Assembly (NCBI GenBank): GCA_946482075.1
Contig: CAMLQG010000010.1
Coordinates: forward strand, 1 to 53,465
Reading direction: 5' to 3'
Source of the DNA: an uncultured Erythrobacteraceae bacterium
Lineage (GTDB): Bacteria; Pseudomonadota; Alphaproteobacteria; Sphingomonadales; Sphingomonadaceae
DNA: 53,465 bases
Position 1 is the stretch's first letter. Each line of letters begins with the position of its first letter. A program made the position numbers and the translations under genes. Shown one piece after another: positions 18,162 through 27,357 of this stretch. The notes below the pieces were generated by a model. It saw nothing but the letters and a program-made list of their open reading frames with translations. It ran no database searches and was not told the DNA's origin.

Positions 18162-19394
18162 CTACACGGCCATGATCGTCGTGATTTCGACGTTGGAGCG
18201 CATGAAGCCGCTCGGATTCCAGATCGGCGTGATGGACTGAGTAACGCCCGATTGATTGGTGCACTTGGCCATCAAGGCGATAGGCCCGGGGCGCTTTAGC
18301 GGTACCCGCGCATCCCAGCGACGGAAACTGTACTTTCCGTGGTCCGGTCCAAGGTCCGCAATCCGCCAGGTTCGCCCGTGATCGCTCGATACTTCCACAC
18401 GAGCAACTCCCGTGCCTCCACCCATCGCAATGCCCCCGATCGGTATGATCGGTTCGAAGGCAATTTCCTGGCCTTCCTCAAGGCTGGTGACCCAACTCCT
18501 CGGAACCATCCTGTTGATCGGCAATGTTGGGAAACCGTGCGCGCCCGGTTCGACATTCGCTCCGGGCGTATCCGGGATCTTGTAGGCTTTCGCCATCCAG
18601 TATCGATCGTCGGGCACTTCAAGCACCTCGATCTCGTTCAGCATTTTCATCCAATAGGTGGAGTACCAACCGGGAACCACCAATCGCAGCGGAAACCCGT
18701 TCAGCAATGGCAGCTGCGTGCCGTTCATTCCGTAGGCCAGCATCACTTCACCATCGCGGCAATGATCTATGCTGAGCGCTTTGGTGAAATCTGGCGCATC
18801 GGGCATTAGCGGTCGGTCAAGCCCACCGAAGCGCACCGCGACCGCATTAGGTTTCACCCCGGCAAGATCAAGCACATGGCGCAGGCTCACGCCCAGCCAA
18901 AGGGCATTTCCCATCGCCCCGTGAGACCACTGCGCGCCCGGCACTCGTGGCCTGAACAGACCACGAGAGTTTCCTGAACATTGATTTACTGCAGCAATCT
19001 CCATGCGTGGAAGGCGCATCAGATCGGCCAGGCCCAACGATAGCGGGCGGTTTATGGCGCCGCCCACCTGGAGGCGAAACTCTCGCACATTGATAGCCGT
19101 CGGGATGTCGCCCCAGTGCCAGCGCACGAAAAACTGATCGTTCGGTGTGAATATCTCACGGTCGAATACGTGCATCGGCGTTTCAAGCAGCGGTGGATGG
19201 GCCCGCTGCAGGATCATCTCCCCTTTACCAGGAAAGTCGGAAGTCAAACGCCGCTGGGACGGCCCACCCGGAAGATGCAGATCCGCGAAGCCCGTCGTAG
19301 CTGCTGGCAGGACAAGACCGGACGCGCCAGCTGCCATGGCTTTCAGCAACCGCCGCCGAGCGATCGCAAACGCCACCACCTCGTCGATCTGCAC
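18162..19394 (-). CDS. molybdopterin sulfite dehydrogenase, SorA-like, Tat-exported
   Basis: Sulfite oxidase-family enzyme (Mo cofactor domain plus dimerisation domain) that oxidises sulfite to sulfate in the periplasm. A twin-arginine leader ARRRLLKAMAAGASG is followed by the molybdenum-binding Cys in AAVNQCSGNSRG, then SIDHCRDGEVMLAYGMNG, GFPLRLVVPGWYSTYWMKML and the C-terminal VEVSSDHGRTWRIADLG. No haem domain is fused; the cytochrome is encoded just downstream. I prefer GTG 19394, which has GAGGA seven bases upstream and gives a short Tat n-region. A longer frame to GTG 19487 lacks a ribosome-binding site. This enzyme would clear sulfite made by the dioxygenases. Confidence 0.9.
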   Translation of the reverse strand: MQIDEVVAFAIARRRLLKAMAAGASGLVLPAATTGFADLHLPGGPSQRRLTSDFPGKGEMILQRAHPPLLETPMHVFDREIFTPNDQFFVRWHWGDIPTAINVREFRLQVGGAINRPLSLGLADLMRLPRMEIAAVNQCSGNSRGLFRPRVPGAQWSHGAMGNALWLGVSLRHVLDLAGVKPNAVAVRFGGLDRPLMPDAPDFTKALSIDHCRDGEVMLAYGMNGTQLPLLNGFPLRLVVPGWYSTYWMKMLNEIEVLEVPDDRYWMAKAYKIPDTPGANVEPGAHGFPTLPINRMVPRSWVTSLEEGQEIAFEPIIPIGGIAMGGGTGVARVEVSSDHGRTWRIADLGPDHGKYSFRRWDARVPLKRPGPIALMAKCTNQSGVTQSITPIWNPSGFMRSNVEITTIMAV

Positions 19395-19542
19395 GAACCG
19401 TTCCTCATCTTCAATTCGATCGAAGCAAGCCGGGCGTAGCCATCGGCCTACAGGCCTTCGCCCGCCTCTCAGCGCTTCAAGATTCACATCGCGATAACGC
19501 CGTCATGCGTGCGAGAAATGGGCAAGCGAGCCAATCGCCAGA

Positions 19543-20385
19543 CTAATGCACGAAGAGCTTCTCTTCGGTGCCAAGCTGCACAGCGGAGTCGGATTCAGGG
19601 AACGCGACAACGCGATGCATGACCCTGGGAAAGGCGCGGTCGAGGACCAGATAATGTTGGGTAACCGTGTTGTCCCATATGACCACGGTTCCGACCTCCC
19701 ACGACACGCGCAGGAGGAATTCGTGATACTTGGTCTGCTGATAAAGGAACTTAAGCAGTAGATCGCTCTCGTCTGGCCGCATGTTCTTGATCGACCGAGT
19801 ATACTCGCGGTTGACGTAGAGCGACTTTCGGCCGGTTTCCGGATCGACGAGGACAACGGGATGCTCGACCGGCGCGATATGCGCATGATCGGGTCCCCAG
19901 GAATGGATCGCCGTCTGCTGCTCCAGGAACGTGCGCATTGGCTCAGACAGGGCAGCGAAAGCCGCTTCCATATCGGCGAAAACCGTATCACGCCCATAGT
20001 CTGGAATGGTCACGGCCTGCAAAGCGCTGATGCAACGGGGATCGACCCGCGTTGATCCGTCGGTATGCCAGCTATCCACAAGTGGGAGATCCGCACTGTT
20101 GGAATGCAGGACCATCACCCCGGGAACCCCGTCGAGGTTCTTGTGTATCGGGTGAAATGTCTCGGGGGTCCCATAGGCGTGCCCGATATTCAGGAGGTCG
20201 TGCGGCGAAACCTCCGCCTCTCCCTTCAGCACCACAACCTTGTATCGCTTCAGCGCGTCACGGAGGAACTGCTTCCAATCTGAGCTCCGGAAATCACTTT
20301 GTGCCCCCGCCCTGATCCGAAGACCGAACGTTCCAGTGATCGGTGTTGCCGAAGCATCTTCCGGCACTTTCAGTTTTAAACTCAT
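19543..20385 (-). CDS. TauD/TfdA-family 2-oxoglutarate dioxygenase (paralogue 1)
   Basis: Fe(II)/2-oxoglutarate dioxygenase of 280 residues. The iron facial triad is H107-x-D109 (WHTDGS) and H244 (TQHYLV); R258 (VMHRV) would bind the 2-oxoglutarate carboxylate. Relatives such as TauD hydroxylate a sulfonate next to sulfur, which then falls apart to an aldehyde and sulfite; others act on sulfate esters or aryloxy acids. The ATG at 20385 has a strong AAGGAGA site. It lies 43 bases after the TonB receptor and 148 bases before sorA on the same strand, so its product may be sulfite. It is most like the dioxygenase at 32666-33472. Substrate unknown. Confidence 0.9.
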   Translation of the reverse strand: MSLKLKVPEDASATPITGTFGLRIRAGAQSDFRSSDWKQFLRDALKRYKVVVLKGEAEVSPHDLLNIGHAYGTPETFHPIHKNLDGVPGVMVLHSNSADLPLVDSWHTDGSTRVDPRCISALQAVTIPDYGRDTVFADMEAAFAALSEPMRTFLEQQTAIHSWGPDHAHIAPVEHPVVLVDPETGRKSLYVNREYTRSIKNMRPDESDLLLKFLYQQTKYHEFLLRVSWEVGTVVIWDNTVTQHYLVLDRAFPRVMHRVVAFPESDSAVQLGTEEKLFVH

Positions 20386-20428
20386 TTTTCGTCTCCTTGA
20401 GACAATTCGATATGATCTAGACGATGGC

Positions 20429-22942
20429 TCAGAAACGCACAGTGCCCTGTATGGTAACGGTTCGAGGCTCGGTCACGCTTCCCAGGAAATCGCCTTCAAA
20501 TGCCGTTGCGCTGCCCGTGCGTCCTCCGGTCAGAGCATTGGCGAAACTGTGGGTTACCCGAAGCTTCTGCGTGAGATTGGTGCCGATAAGAGCTAGCTCC
20601 CACTTGTCCTCAGGTCCGCGCAGCGCAGCCGTGGCGTTGAGCAGCCAATATCCCTTCTGAAGGGCTCGCGGGTTTTGGGAAGGATCAGGTGTGTAGGAGC
20701 TACGGTAATTCCCATCGCCGGAAATCGAGAAGCTCAATCCACCACCGATCTCGTGCTCATAAGTTGCCCCAATGTTACCACTCCATTTCGAAGAACGAGT
20801 GAGCGGGCGGCCGCTTAGGTCCTGCGCGTTGCCAGTTTCTCCGGGCAGGATCGGCCTCACCATAACCTTCCCGTCGACTGCGGTTGCTCTGAAGGCGCAT
20901 CCCTTGGCCGGCGTTTGGCCGGTAAAGCATGGAGCGTTTTCGAACGACGTGTAGTGCTGATCACCGTAGTTCACGGCGGCGCGCAACTGCAGCCCGGGCA
21001 CCGCACGCGGTTCGAACTGAGCGCTCAGCTCAACGCCCTTGGTAACCGCCGTGCCCGCATTGGTGACGCGATAAGTGAGAGTTTCACCGTCGAACGCCGA
21101 TACCTGAAGGTCCTGGTACTTGTAGTGGTAGAGCGCGAGATCGAGAGAGAGCTGGCGATCGACAAGAATACCCTTGAAGCCGACTTCGCCACCTTCGACC
21201 TTGACCTGGTCATAGGATACGTCGCCAAGTGTCGTGCGTCCGCCCGAGATAATGCCCAATCCAAAATCGAAGCCGCCGGACTGGAAACCCTTCTTGTAGG
21301 TTCCATAGAACGTCGTATTCGGGCTCGGCTTGTACCGTATCGCGACTTCAGGAGAGAAATTCTTCCAGGATTTCTCGTCGGGTGTAATAGCCACTTCAAA
21401 TGTGTTCGGGTTGAATGCGTAAGGCTGCGAGATCGCCTTGATCGACTTGTTCTCCCACGAATATCGTCCGCCAGCCGTAATCTGAATTTGCGACGACAGG
21501 TCAAGGATCGCCTGACCAAACACCGAATACGCCTCAACCTTCATCGTATTCGTGTGATTTATGAATACGAAGACGTCCTTTCGACCAACGACTTCGCTAG
21601 CTGGAGGCGCCCAGATGGACGATCCCGGGTGAAAATTCTTGATGTGCTGATAATATCCGCCGACCAGAAAATTAAATGGTCCGTCGAAAGACGACAGAAC
21701 CCGTAATTCCTGCGACCATTGATCAATACTTACATTTTCAAGAGATTGGAGATTGGCAAGATCACCCAACCATGTAGTGCCGGTCGCAAATTCCTTGAGC
21801 TTGTAATATCCGCTAGTCGATGAGATCGTGATCGTGTCCGAAGGCTGGAAGTTCATGCTCAAAGAGGTCAAAAGCTGCGAGCTGTTCACATGCTGAACCC
21901 CATCGGCCAAACGAGCGTCGAACTTGGCTATCTCCGGATTGACGAGAGGTTCGTTGAAGTTCCGATCAAGCTTGCAATCTCGTGAGCCGGCGCTGCCTAG
22001 AGCGAGCACCCATTGTGGTGCACCGTTTGCGCAGGAATGAAACTGATTGCCTGCCCCCAAGCCTCCTAGTTGTCGCTGTCGACCATAAGCAATCTTCAGC
22101 TTGGCATCGAATGCGCCATCGCCGGATTCGAAAGCAAGCGTGCCTCGAACGAAGAGCTCCTTACGATGGGGCCAGCTTGTAACCTTGTCATTACCAAGGC
22201 CGGGGAGTGTGCTCTCTCCAGTGCCACCGAGTGAAGCAGGAACGACAACCGCCGGGATGGGTTTTGCATCGTTCTTGAACCAGCCATTGCTCTCGCCATA
22301 ATAACCCACAACCCTGATGCCGAGTGTCTCGGTGAGCGGCGTAGAAATCATCCCTTCTGCGTATTTTAGCTCGTTAGCGAATTCGTATCCTCCACGGATG
22401 CTCGCTTCGAACTTGTCACCGGGATTTGCCGTATCGATCGAGATCACACCGGCTGGACTGTTCTTGCCGAAGAACAGGGACTGAGGGCCCTTCAAGACCT
22501 GGACGCCCGCCAGATCTCGCAGACCCATTCTGAGAATATTGGCCTGACTGAAGAAGATGCCGTCCACCACGATCCCCACGGCCTGATCGGTCGCCGGAGA
22601 TCCGGAGGGCGATCCGATGCCACGCAGATTGAGAACGCCGGCGCCGGTATTGGCATTGCCCCCGACCATCAGTCCGGGGACCTGCTTCGCGACCTGGGAA
22701 ACTGTCGTGATGTTGTACCGAGCAATATCCTCCTGGCTTACTGCCGCTATGACAACGGGCACATCCTGGCTCGCTTCGTCTCGCCGCCGCGCGGTCACGA
22801 TAATTTCCTGGACGCCACCGCTTGAAAATTGTGCCGGTTGCTGAGCCGGGACGTCTTGCGCCGCTGCGATGGCCGCGCCTCCGAATGCCAATGGCAACGC
22901 ACCAAACCAGAATAACGATTTCCGGGTAATTCTAACGGTCAC
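20429..22942 (-). CDS. TonB-dependent receptor of the island
   Basis: An 837-residue outer-membrane active transporter. A signal peptide (LPLAFGGAAIAAAQ) is followed by the TonB box-like QEIIVTARRR. The plug shows DVPVVIAAVSQEDI, NLRGIG, VGIVVDGIFFSQ and VQVLKGPQSLFFGKNSPAGVI, and the barrel ends TVTIQGTVRF. This is the broad TonB class that sphingomonads use for aromatic and other organic substrates rather than the siderophore subclass. The start is GTG 22942 with AGGAGGGG upstream. It sits between two dioxygenase genes on the same strand, so it probably imports their substrate or a precursor; this is inference. Confidence 0.92.
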   Translation of the reverse strand: MTVRITRKSLFWFGALPLAFGGAAIAAAQDVPAQQPAQFSSGGVQEIIVTARRRDEASQDVPVVIAAVSQEDIARYNITTVSQVAKQVPGLMVGGNANTGAGVLNLRGIGSPSGSPATDQAVGIVVDGIFFSQANILRMGLRDLAGVQVLKGPQSLFFGKNSPAGVISIDTANPGDKFEASIRGGYEFANELKYAEGMISTPLTETLGIRVVGYYGESNGWFKNDAKPIPAVVVPASLGGTGESTLPGLGNDKVTSWPHRKELFVRGTLAFESGDGAFDAKLKIAYGRQRQLGGLGAGNQFHSCANGAPQWVLALGSAGSRDCKLDRNFNEPLVNPEIAKFDARLADGVQHVNSSQLLTSLSMNFQPSDTITISSTSGYYKLKEFATGTTWLGDLANLQSLENVSIDQWSQELRVLSSFDGPFNFLVGGYYQHIKNFHPGSSIWAPPASEVVGRKDVFVFINHTNTMKVEAYSVFGQAILDLSSQIQITAGGRYSWENKSIKAISQPYAFNPNTFEVAITPDEKSWKNFSPEVAIRYKPSPNTTFYGTYKKGFQSGGFDFGLGIISGGRTTLGDVSYDQVKVEGGEVGFKGILVDRQLSLDLALYHYKYQDLQVSAFDGETLTYRVTNAGTAVTKGVELSAQFEPRAVPGLQLRAAVNYGDQHYTSFENAPCFTGQTPAKGCAFRATAVDGKVMVRPILPGETGNAQDLSGRPLTRSSKWSGNIGATYEHEIGGGLSFSISGDGNYRSSYTPDPSQNPRALQKGYWLLNATAALRGPEDKWELALIGTNLTQKLRVTHSFANALTGGRTGSATAFEGDFLGSVTEPRTVTIQGTVRF

Positions 22943-23068
22943 TGGCCCCTCCTGATGTTATCGTTGAACTCTTTAATTTCGGCTGACCTACCGAGAGACG
23001 AAAGATCGCTCCGGGCTTTGCGTGGCCTCTTAGATTGATGGCGACCTTCCGCGAGAACCGCGTCGCGA

Positions 23069-23092
23069 CCTATCGATAATTTTTAAGATAGG
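23069..23092. promoter_or_regulatory. A+T-rich inverted repeat upstream of the TonB receptor
   Basis: Six-bp arms CCTATC / GATAGG surround 12 A+T-rich bases (gataatttttaa), about 127 bases upstream of the GTG of the TonB receptor and inside the 204-base gap after the second dioxygenase gene. It could be an operator for the island's LysR protein. This is a guess from position and symmetry. Confidence 0.35.
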
Positions 23093-23146
23093 ACTTTGCC
23101 GTTCCTCAATCGGTCGGGCGAAGCCTCTCGGTGTCGTCGGCTCGCG

Positions 23147-24040
23147 CTATTGGGCAGCGGCCGCGCGCGATTGTAGAGCGCTGTCCAAGCCGATCGGAGA
23201 AGATGCGGTGAAGGAAATTCGGCGCATCACCCGCGGTTCGGGCGCGAAGTCCCTTACCCCGTAGTGCTGCGAGGAACGGTTGTCGAAAATCGCGATGTCG
23301 CCCATCTGCCATTGCCATCGGATCGTGTTTTCCGGTCGCGTGATATAGTAATGCAGTAATTCGTAGATCGCATTGGTCGCCGTCCTCGGAAACCCGTCGA
23401 AGGATTCGACGAAGTTGCCTAGCAGCAGCGATCTTTCGCCCGTTTCTGGATGCACGCGCACGACAGGGTGCAGCGTGGCTTTGCCGATCCCTTTGTTGTA
23501 CTCCCTGTAGTTGGCCTTCCCCGCTTCCGTGACATCGGGCACCAGCAGCGTGAGCGGCAACGCCGAATTGTGCGTCGCCCAGAGCCTATCCGCCATTTCG
23601 CGCAAGGGCTCGGGAAGTTCGGCATAGGCCGCAGCGGTATTCGACCAGCAAGTGTCGCCGCCGCGCGTGGGCAGGAGTTCAGGATAAAGCATCCCACCAT
23701 CGATGAAGCTCTCGAGAAAGGAGAAGTCGGTGTGCCAGTGATCCGCCCTGAACTCCTTTGTGGAATTCATCTCGTAGACATAGCGGTTCCCATCGGGAGC
23801 CGTGGCGAGGGGGTGGCCTACCGGATCTCCATAGAGCTCCGCAAAGCCTTCAAAATCGGACGAGCTTCCCGTCTGGTTGCGCAGGAAGACGACCTTGTGC
23901 TCGAGCACGGCCTTCCTGATAACCTCGACGACTTCTCGATCGAGTCCTCCCGACAGCTGGACATTCTCCACCAACGCGCCGATCCGCCCGCCGATCGGTT
24001 TGACCTGACAGGCCACCTTGTCCTTATCAAGAACGCTCAT
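23147..24040 (-). CDS. TauD/TfdA-family 2-oxoglutarate dioxygenase (paralogue 2)
   Basis: A 297-residue dioxygenase with the facial triad H103-x-D105 (HWHTDFSF) and H259 (SSQHYGV), and the 2-oxoglutarate Arg in PRVMRRISF (about R273). The segment LLPTRGGDTCWSNTAAAYAELP is characteristic of the AtsK/TfdA side of the family, so a sulfate ester or aryloxy-type substrate is as possible as a sulfonate. The ATG at 24040 is preceded by GAGAGG. It is divergent from the MFS gene, and a 20-bp palindrome stands 18 bases upstream of its ATG. It may head the unit that continues with the TonB receptor 204 bases downstream. Confidence 0.9.
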   Translation of the reverse strand: MSVLDKDKVACQVKPIGGRIGALVENVQLSGGLDREVVEVIRKAVLEHKVVFLRNQTGSSSDFEGFAELYGDPVGHPLATAPDGNRYVYEMNSTKEFRADHWHTDFSFLESFIDGGMLYPELLPTRGGDTCWSNTAAAYAELPEPLREMADRLWATHNSALPLTLLVPDVTEAGKANYREYNKGIGKATLHPVVRVHPETGERSLLLGNFVESFDGFPRTATNAIYELLHYYITRPENTIRWQWQMGDIAIFDNRSSQHYGVRDFAPEPRVMRRISFTASSPIGLDSALQSRAAAAQ

Positions 24041-24058
24041 TTCGATACCTCTCCATCC

Positions 24059-24108
24059 CGCCGGGTTCGAACCCGGCGCTCAGTCAATATCCCGTCGAGC
24101 TTCGACGG
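24059..24108. promoter_or_regulatory. two palindromes in the divergent dioxygenase / MFS promoter region
   Basis: A perfect 20-bp palindrome, CGCCGGGTTC and its complement, occupies 24059-24078. A second inverted repeat, CCGTCGA-gct-TCGACGG, occupies 24092-24108. Both lie between the divergent starts of the dioxygenase (24040) and the MFS gene (24302). They are plausible operators. The first also resembles a tRNA T arm, but no tRNA surrounds it. Confidence 0.45.
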
Positions 24109-24301
24109 CGGTCAATTGAGAAATCGCAATGGGCGTGTTGAGCCGGTTTCAACGCGCGATGTTAATGGCGCCAATCCCCCTCTTGAGGAAATTTCGCTAG
24201 AACGCGTTGGGACGAAATGCGAGTTCAGCGGAATAAGAAATGCTTCGGTCTCGCGTCTACGTGCGAGCAGGGTGAGGCGCGAATGCGTTCGTTCCGGAGC
24301 G

Positions 24302-25762
24302 GTGGGCAAGGATTGGACGAAATTGGCGATCAAGCAACTCCTGAACGGCTCTCCAGCGAGTATCCTGTTCATCCTCGTCACCGCACAGACGATCATCTCG
24401 CTCGATTTCTCGCTCGTCACGATCGCCCTTCCCTCGATCGAGGCGAAGTTCGGCCTTTCACCGATCACCGCACAGTGGATCCTTACAAGCGACATCGTGG
24501 TCTATGGCGGCTTCATGATCGTAGGGGGCCGGTTCGCTGACACTTATGGAGAGCGAAAGGCGCTTACGATCGGCCTTAGTCTCTTTCTCGCAGGAAGCCT
24601 CATCAACACATTCTCAAACGGCCTCGCCCTTCTGCTTTTGGGGCGGGCGACACAGGGTTTCGGCGCGGCTTTCACCTTCCCGACAACCATCGCACTGCTT
24701 ACCCGCACGTTCGTTGAGGGGAACGCCAGGTTCAAGGCATTGACCATAAGCACCGCCGCTCAAGCGACCGGCGTACCGCTCGGAACGATGGCAGCAGGTT
24801 ATCTGGTGACGACCTTCGGGGGCCCTTCAGCCTTCTTCCTGAACGTGCCGATCTGTGCGCTGCTCCTTTTCATGGTTCGTTTCGGCCTTGCCGAAAGGCC
24901 ACCTCTAGAAGGAGCAAACGGCAAAATCCCGCTGACGAGCGCAATCGTCCTGGCGATCGGCATGGGGCTGCTGATCCAAAGCGCACTGGCAATCGTAGCC
25001 AAAGACGAGCAGACTCGAGCGCTGGCGCCCCTAGCTTTCCCGGCAAGCGTGGTAGTCCTGTCGCTCTTCGTTTATCTTCAGAAGCGATCCAGCAACCCGC
25101 TCTTTTCGTTCTCGATATTGAGGATCGAAAATCTCGCGATGTATATCCTGATCACCGCCTGCATGACCCTTGTCGGCAAGGGGCTCATCGCCTTGTCCAA
25201 CATCTCGTTTCAACAAGGTCTTGGATACTCTCCATGGGAAGCTTCGCTGGCTTTGTTCCCGATGGCAGTGAGTTCTATCATGCTCGTTTTCCTTACTCCG
25301 TTCATCTCACGTCCCCTGCTGCGGAAATCACGGATCTCGTTGCTGGTTGCGTTCGTCGTCATGGTAGCGCTTCACCTGACCTTGGCTAATACACCAGGTG
25401 CCTTCGCTGCCGCAGCGCTACTCACGATACTATTAATCCAGCCCTTCGTGTCCGTCACTGGCAACAATCTCGGCGTGAGCGAGATCATGGCGCGCGCCCC
25501 TGCCGCGAGCCACGGCGTCGTCGCCGCTATGCTTTACACCACGATCCAGATTGTCGGCGGGCTCGGACTGGCGCTCATGATCGCCGCCAAGGATCAAGGC
25601 CCGGGCGTCGTCGATGAGTTTCAGCGCTTCTCACCAGGTTTCATGGTGGCGGCTGGCGGCGGTTTGATCGCAGCGCTGCTGATCATCTTCGCGATCAAGC
25701 CGTTTGCCTTCGCTAAACGTTCTGACGAAGGACTAACCAAAGCGAGGACCGAGGCTCCCTGA
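24302..25762 (+). CDS. MFS transporter, DHA2-like (about 14 membrane segments)
   Basis: A 486-residue major facilitator. From its N-terminus there is a first helix ILFILVTAQTIISLDFSLV, the MFS motif GGRFADTYGERKAL between helices 2 and 3, GRATQGFGAAFTFPT, and GTMAAGYLVTTFGG in the antiporter-motif position. Further helices run to near the end. Length and helix number fit the 14-TMS DHA2/EmrB group, usually drug or metabolite exporters but also known for uptake. The start is uncertain: GTG 24302 (used here) or TTG 24323. It is divergent from a dioxygenase and convergent with the rhodanese gene 17 bases away. It may move the organosulfur substrate or a product. Confidence 0.88.
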   Translation: MGKDWTKLAIKQLLNGSPASILFILVTAQTIISLDFSLVTIALPSIEAKFGLSPITAQWILTSDIVVYGGFMIVGGRFADTYGERKALTIGLSLFLAGSLINTFSNGLALLLLGRATQGFGAAFTFPTTIALLTRTFVEGNARFKALTISTAAQATGVPLGTMAAGYLVTTFGGPSAFFLNVPICALLLFMVRFGLAERPPLEGANGKIPLTSAIVLAIGMGLLIQSALAIVAKDEQTRALAPLAFPASVVVLSLFVYLQKRSSNPLFSFSILRIENLAMYILITACMTLVGKGLIALSNISFQQGLGYSPWEASLALFPMAVSSIMLVFLTPFISRPLLRKSRISLLVAFVVMVALHLTLANTPGAFAAAALLTILLIQPFVSVTGNNLGVSEIMARAPAASHGVVAAMLYTTIQIVGGLGLALMIAAKDQGPGVVDEFQRFSPGFMVAAGGGLIAALLIIFAIKPFAFAKRSDEGLTKARTEAP

Positions 25763-25779
25763 TCGCCAGGGCGATTTAC

Positions 25780-27345
25780 CTAGATGACGTAAAAGCCGTG
25801 GGTTCCATCGCGACGTAGTTGTTCGACCAAGCCATACTCCCAATCGAGATACGCCTGCATGGCAGCTTCGCTGTTGCTTGTACCCTCATAGGGCCGCTTG
25901 TAGCGATCGCGCGGTTCGCTCAGGGCATTTTCCATTCCCTTCGCCGTTGGCAAGCCAGCGCCGATCCAGGCTTGTGTCCCACCGTCCAAAACCAAGACCT
26001 CCCGGTCACCAAACTCCGCCGCTGCGAAGCGAGACAGCTGCCCTCGTTCATCGGTAAGCACCGGGATCGCTTCGTCAGGGAGACGGGCAAGGATCTGAGC
26101 AAGCTCAACCCTGAGCGCAAAGCGCGCGCCCGGTATATGACACGCCTGGTGCGCCTTTGACGTCGCCAGGTCGATTAGCTCCGTTGGTCCATCTTTGATC
26201 AATTCGGACAGGGACACCGCATCTATCGTCACGACATTTGGGATCGCTGGCAGCGCGAACATCCCTTCGCCGGTCTCGAGAGCCCCGGACAGATCTTCGT
26301 CGAGAACGTAGACTTCCCATCCCATCTGCGCGAGCCAAGAGGCCGTCATGTCGGCACGTGGCCCTAGATGGTCGGCTAACACGATCCGCGCACCGCGCAC
26401 GGGCGCGAACATGTCGGTTTCCTGCACCAGCTGGCCACCGGGGGCACTGCGAAAGCCCGGGAGGTGACCGGCCCGGAATTCAGCCGGATCGCGCACGTCG
26501 AACCGATAGAGTGTCCTCGTCGTAACGCTAGCAAGCGCGGCCAGTCCTGCGCGATCGACGTGTTTGACGCCGGCGCGATAGGAAACCTCTCGTGCCCTGG
26601 CTCGCGCCGTTTCGATATCCGCTATACTCGGCAAAGGTATCGACCGGGTCTGCGCAGTGTCGAGCGATTGCCCGGCAAGGGTCCAGCCTATCGTGCCGTT
26701 CCGCAACGCGAAGATTCGGTTTGGCAGGCCTGCATTGATAAGCGACTGCGTGCCGATGATGCTTCGGGTCCGCCCGGCACAATTGACGATGATCGTGGTG
26801 CCTTCATCGGGTGCTGCGCTGGGCGCACGCAGGACCAGCTCAGCTCCTGGAACGCTGGTGCCGGTCGGGATGCTCATCGTCTCGTATTCGTCGAAACGGC
26901 GGGCATCGAGAATGCGGATATCAGCGTTTTCTTCAATCAGGCGACGGACTTCCTGGGCGGGAAGAGAAGGTGTCCCACGGCGATGCTCGACCAGTTCGCC
27001 AAACGCCTTGCTGTAGGAATTGACGTCCTGAAACAGCTCGTAACCCGACGCTTCCCAACCGCGCAGGCCGCCCTCCAGCAGGTTTATCTCACCATACCCC
27101 AAAGCTTCGAGTTTGGCCGCCGCCCCTTCCGTCAATCCTTCACCATCATCATACAAGACGATCCGGGTGTCCTTGCGGGGAACGCGATCGAGTATCTCGG
27201 TCTCAATCCGGCCAGCCGACAGCTGTGCCGCAAAGAGCGGATGGGACAGCGCGAAGGGGGCCTCTTCGCGCAGATCGATCAACGCGATTTCTTCGCGGGC
27301 GAGAAGCGATTGCCGCACAGCTTGCGGCGAAAGGTTTCCAGGCAA
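25780..27345 (-). CDS. four-domain rhodanese-like protein
   Basis: A 521-residue cytoplasmic protein made of four rhodanese folds, at about residues 5-105, 125-230, 262-355 and 372-468, followed by a C-terminal tail (YLDWEYGLVEQL). Only the second domain has an active-site cysteine, C189 in NCAGRTRS. The equivalent loops of the others read DDGEG, DHLGPRA and DERGQL and lack Cys. Such proteins transfer sulfane sulfur or bind persulfides. The TTG start at 27345 is supported by GGAG eight bases upstream, which overlaps the end of the thiol dioxygenase gene 12 bases away, so the two are co-translated. A link to persulfide or thiol oxidation is inferred from this pairing. Confidence 0.9.
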   Translation of the reverse strand: MPGNLSPQAVRQSLLAREEIALIDLREEAPFALSHPLFAAQLSAGRIETEILDRVPRKDTRIVLYDDGEGLTEGAAAKLEALGYGEINLLEGGLRGWEASGYELFQDVNSYSKAFGELVEHRRGTPSLPAQEVRRLIEENADIRILDARRFDEYETMSIPTGTSVPGAELVLRAPSAAPDEGTTIIVNCAGRTRSIIGTQSLINAGLPNRIFALRNGTIGWTLAGQSLDTAQTRSIPLPSIADIETARARAREVSYRAGVKHVDRAGLAALASVTTRTLYRFDVRDPAEFRAGHLPGFRSAPGGQLVQETDMFAPVRGARIVLADHLGPRADMTASWLAQMGWEVYVLDEDLSGALETGEGMFALPAIPNVVTIDAVSLSELIKDGPTELIDLATSKAHQACHIPGARFALRVELAQILARLPDEAIPVLTDERGQLSRFAAAEFGDREVLVLDGGTQAWIGAGLPTAKGMENALSEPRDRYKRPYEGTSNSEAAMQAYLDWEYGLVEQLRRDGTHGFYVI

Positions 27346-27357
27346 GTTGTTACTCCG

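Noticed and set aside
24059..24078. GGGTTCGAACCC core resembling a tRNA T arm or another attachment site
   Set aside because: No acceptor, D or anticodon arm can be folded around it and no second copy was seen; a palindromic operator explains it better.
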